Shown here in pieces: positions 44,190 to 44,311 of a DNA stretch of 44,311 nucleotides. Source of the stretch: Polyangiaceae bacterium (lineage in GTDB: Bacteria; Myxococcota_A; Polyangia; Polyangiales; Polyangiaceae); NCBI GenBank assembly GCA_025937835.1, contig JAICQO010000057.1, positions 1 through 44,311 on the forward strand, read 5' to 3'. The position numbers were made by a program, and so were the translations under genes. The notes under the pieces are model-generated. The model did no database searches, was not told where the DNA came from, and was given only the letters and a program-made list of their open reading frames with translations. The first letter of the stretch is position 1; every line of letters starts with the position of its first letter.

Positions 44190-44311
44190 GCGCCGGCCGC
44201 GGTCGCACGGTGGCCAGCACCGTCTCGAGCAGGGGCCGAGCGCGGCCCATCGCGCGCGCGCGGATCGCCCAATCCCACGCGGCCTCGAAGCGCTTCCAGC
44301 CCGTCGCGTAG
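44134..44311 (-). CDS. 3' end of a minus-strand gene cut by the window edge
   Basis: The last 59 codons of a gene entering from the right, ending in TGA at 44136-44134. The visible end has natural codon use for this genome and reads YATGWKRFEAAWDWAIRARA then MGRARPLLETVLATVRPRP. This resembles the tail of B12-binding radical SAM proteins (a Trp/Arg-rich helix, then GRxRPLLE), but the match is weak and there is no domain to confirm it. It overlaps the end of the plus-strand lipoprotein gene by 56 bases. Confidence 0.5.
   Translation of the reverse strand, partial: YATGWKRFEAAWDWAIRARAMGRARPLLETVLATVRPRPAPTALEAPRRSLPLLTPSD

Overview
The window is dense, GC-rich chromosomal DNA from a Gram-negative delta-type bacterium, most likely a myxobacterium of the Polyangia/Sorangium kind. 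This is inferred from several things: complete type IV pilus assembly genes in the order pilM-N-O-P-Q; a giant Ser/Thr kinase fused to a sigma-54 activator; lipoproteins with Gly/Ser/Thr-rich linkers; a secreted esterase ending in a MYXO-CTERM-like tail; a DUF222-like HNH protein; and many four-base (GTGA/ATGA) start/stop overlaps. No insertion sequence, phage or CRISPR array was seen.

Layout. 1-1623: an octamer inverted-repeat array, a strong terminator, and a FliA/WhiG-type sigma gene (minus strand) that has a near-consensus sigma-54 promoter. 1624-6904: pilMNOPQ. 6915-10573: a probable outer-membrane barrel protein translationally coupled to a seven-haem cytochrome lipoprotein, then a small unknown protein and a one-haem lipoprotein, a candidate electron-transfer locus. 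10737-15763: a 1382-residue kinase-TPR-GAF-AAA+-Fis regulator coupled to a Dam-type adenine methylase. 15709-17377 (minus): an ECF sigma factor and a FecR-like membrane protein. 17553-21023: an overlapping aminotransferase-LuxE-LuxC operon, which I infer turns an acid into an aldehyde and possibly an amine.

21031-30418: a DUF4156 lipoprotein and a large radical SAM protein with the CPxC...CPxHG front end of the MJ0619/Tes tetraether-synthase family (both minus); a metallophosphoesterase; lolA, ruvC and a queuosine-precursor transporter (minus); yhbY and orn (plus); a lipoprotein-anchored signal peptidase I; and ilvY, divergent from ilvC (30538-32016). 32060-34971: a PH-domain protein, an unknown protein, and a lipoprotein carrying four copies of an eight-cysteine module.

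35383-36840: tRNA-Arg(TCT), then a short region that repeats the tRNA 3' end inside a strongly self-complementary element, then an HNH protein. 37100-39626: an XPB-like helicase overlapping a Bax1/DUF790 nuclease. 39627-44311: two secreted carbohydrate- or ester-active-looking proteins, an AlkB-family dioxygenase, an unknown lipoprotein, and the 3' end of a minus-strand gene cut by the window edge.

The most promising leads are the aminotransferase-LuxE-LuxC operon, the barrel-heptahaem module, the octacysteine repeat lipoprotein, the tRNA-Arg/structured-element/HNH locus, the Tes-like radical SAM protein, and the sigma-54 promoter on an alternative sigma gene. Functions are read from motifs alone; no searches were run.
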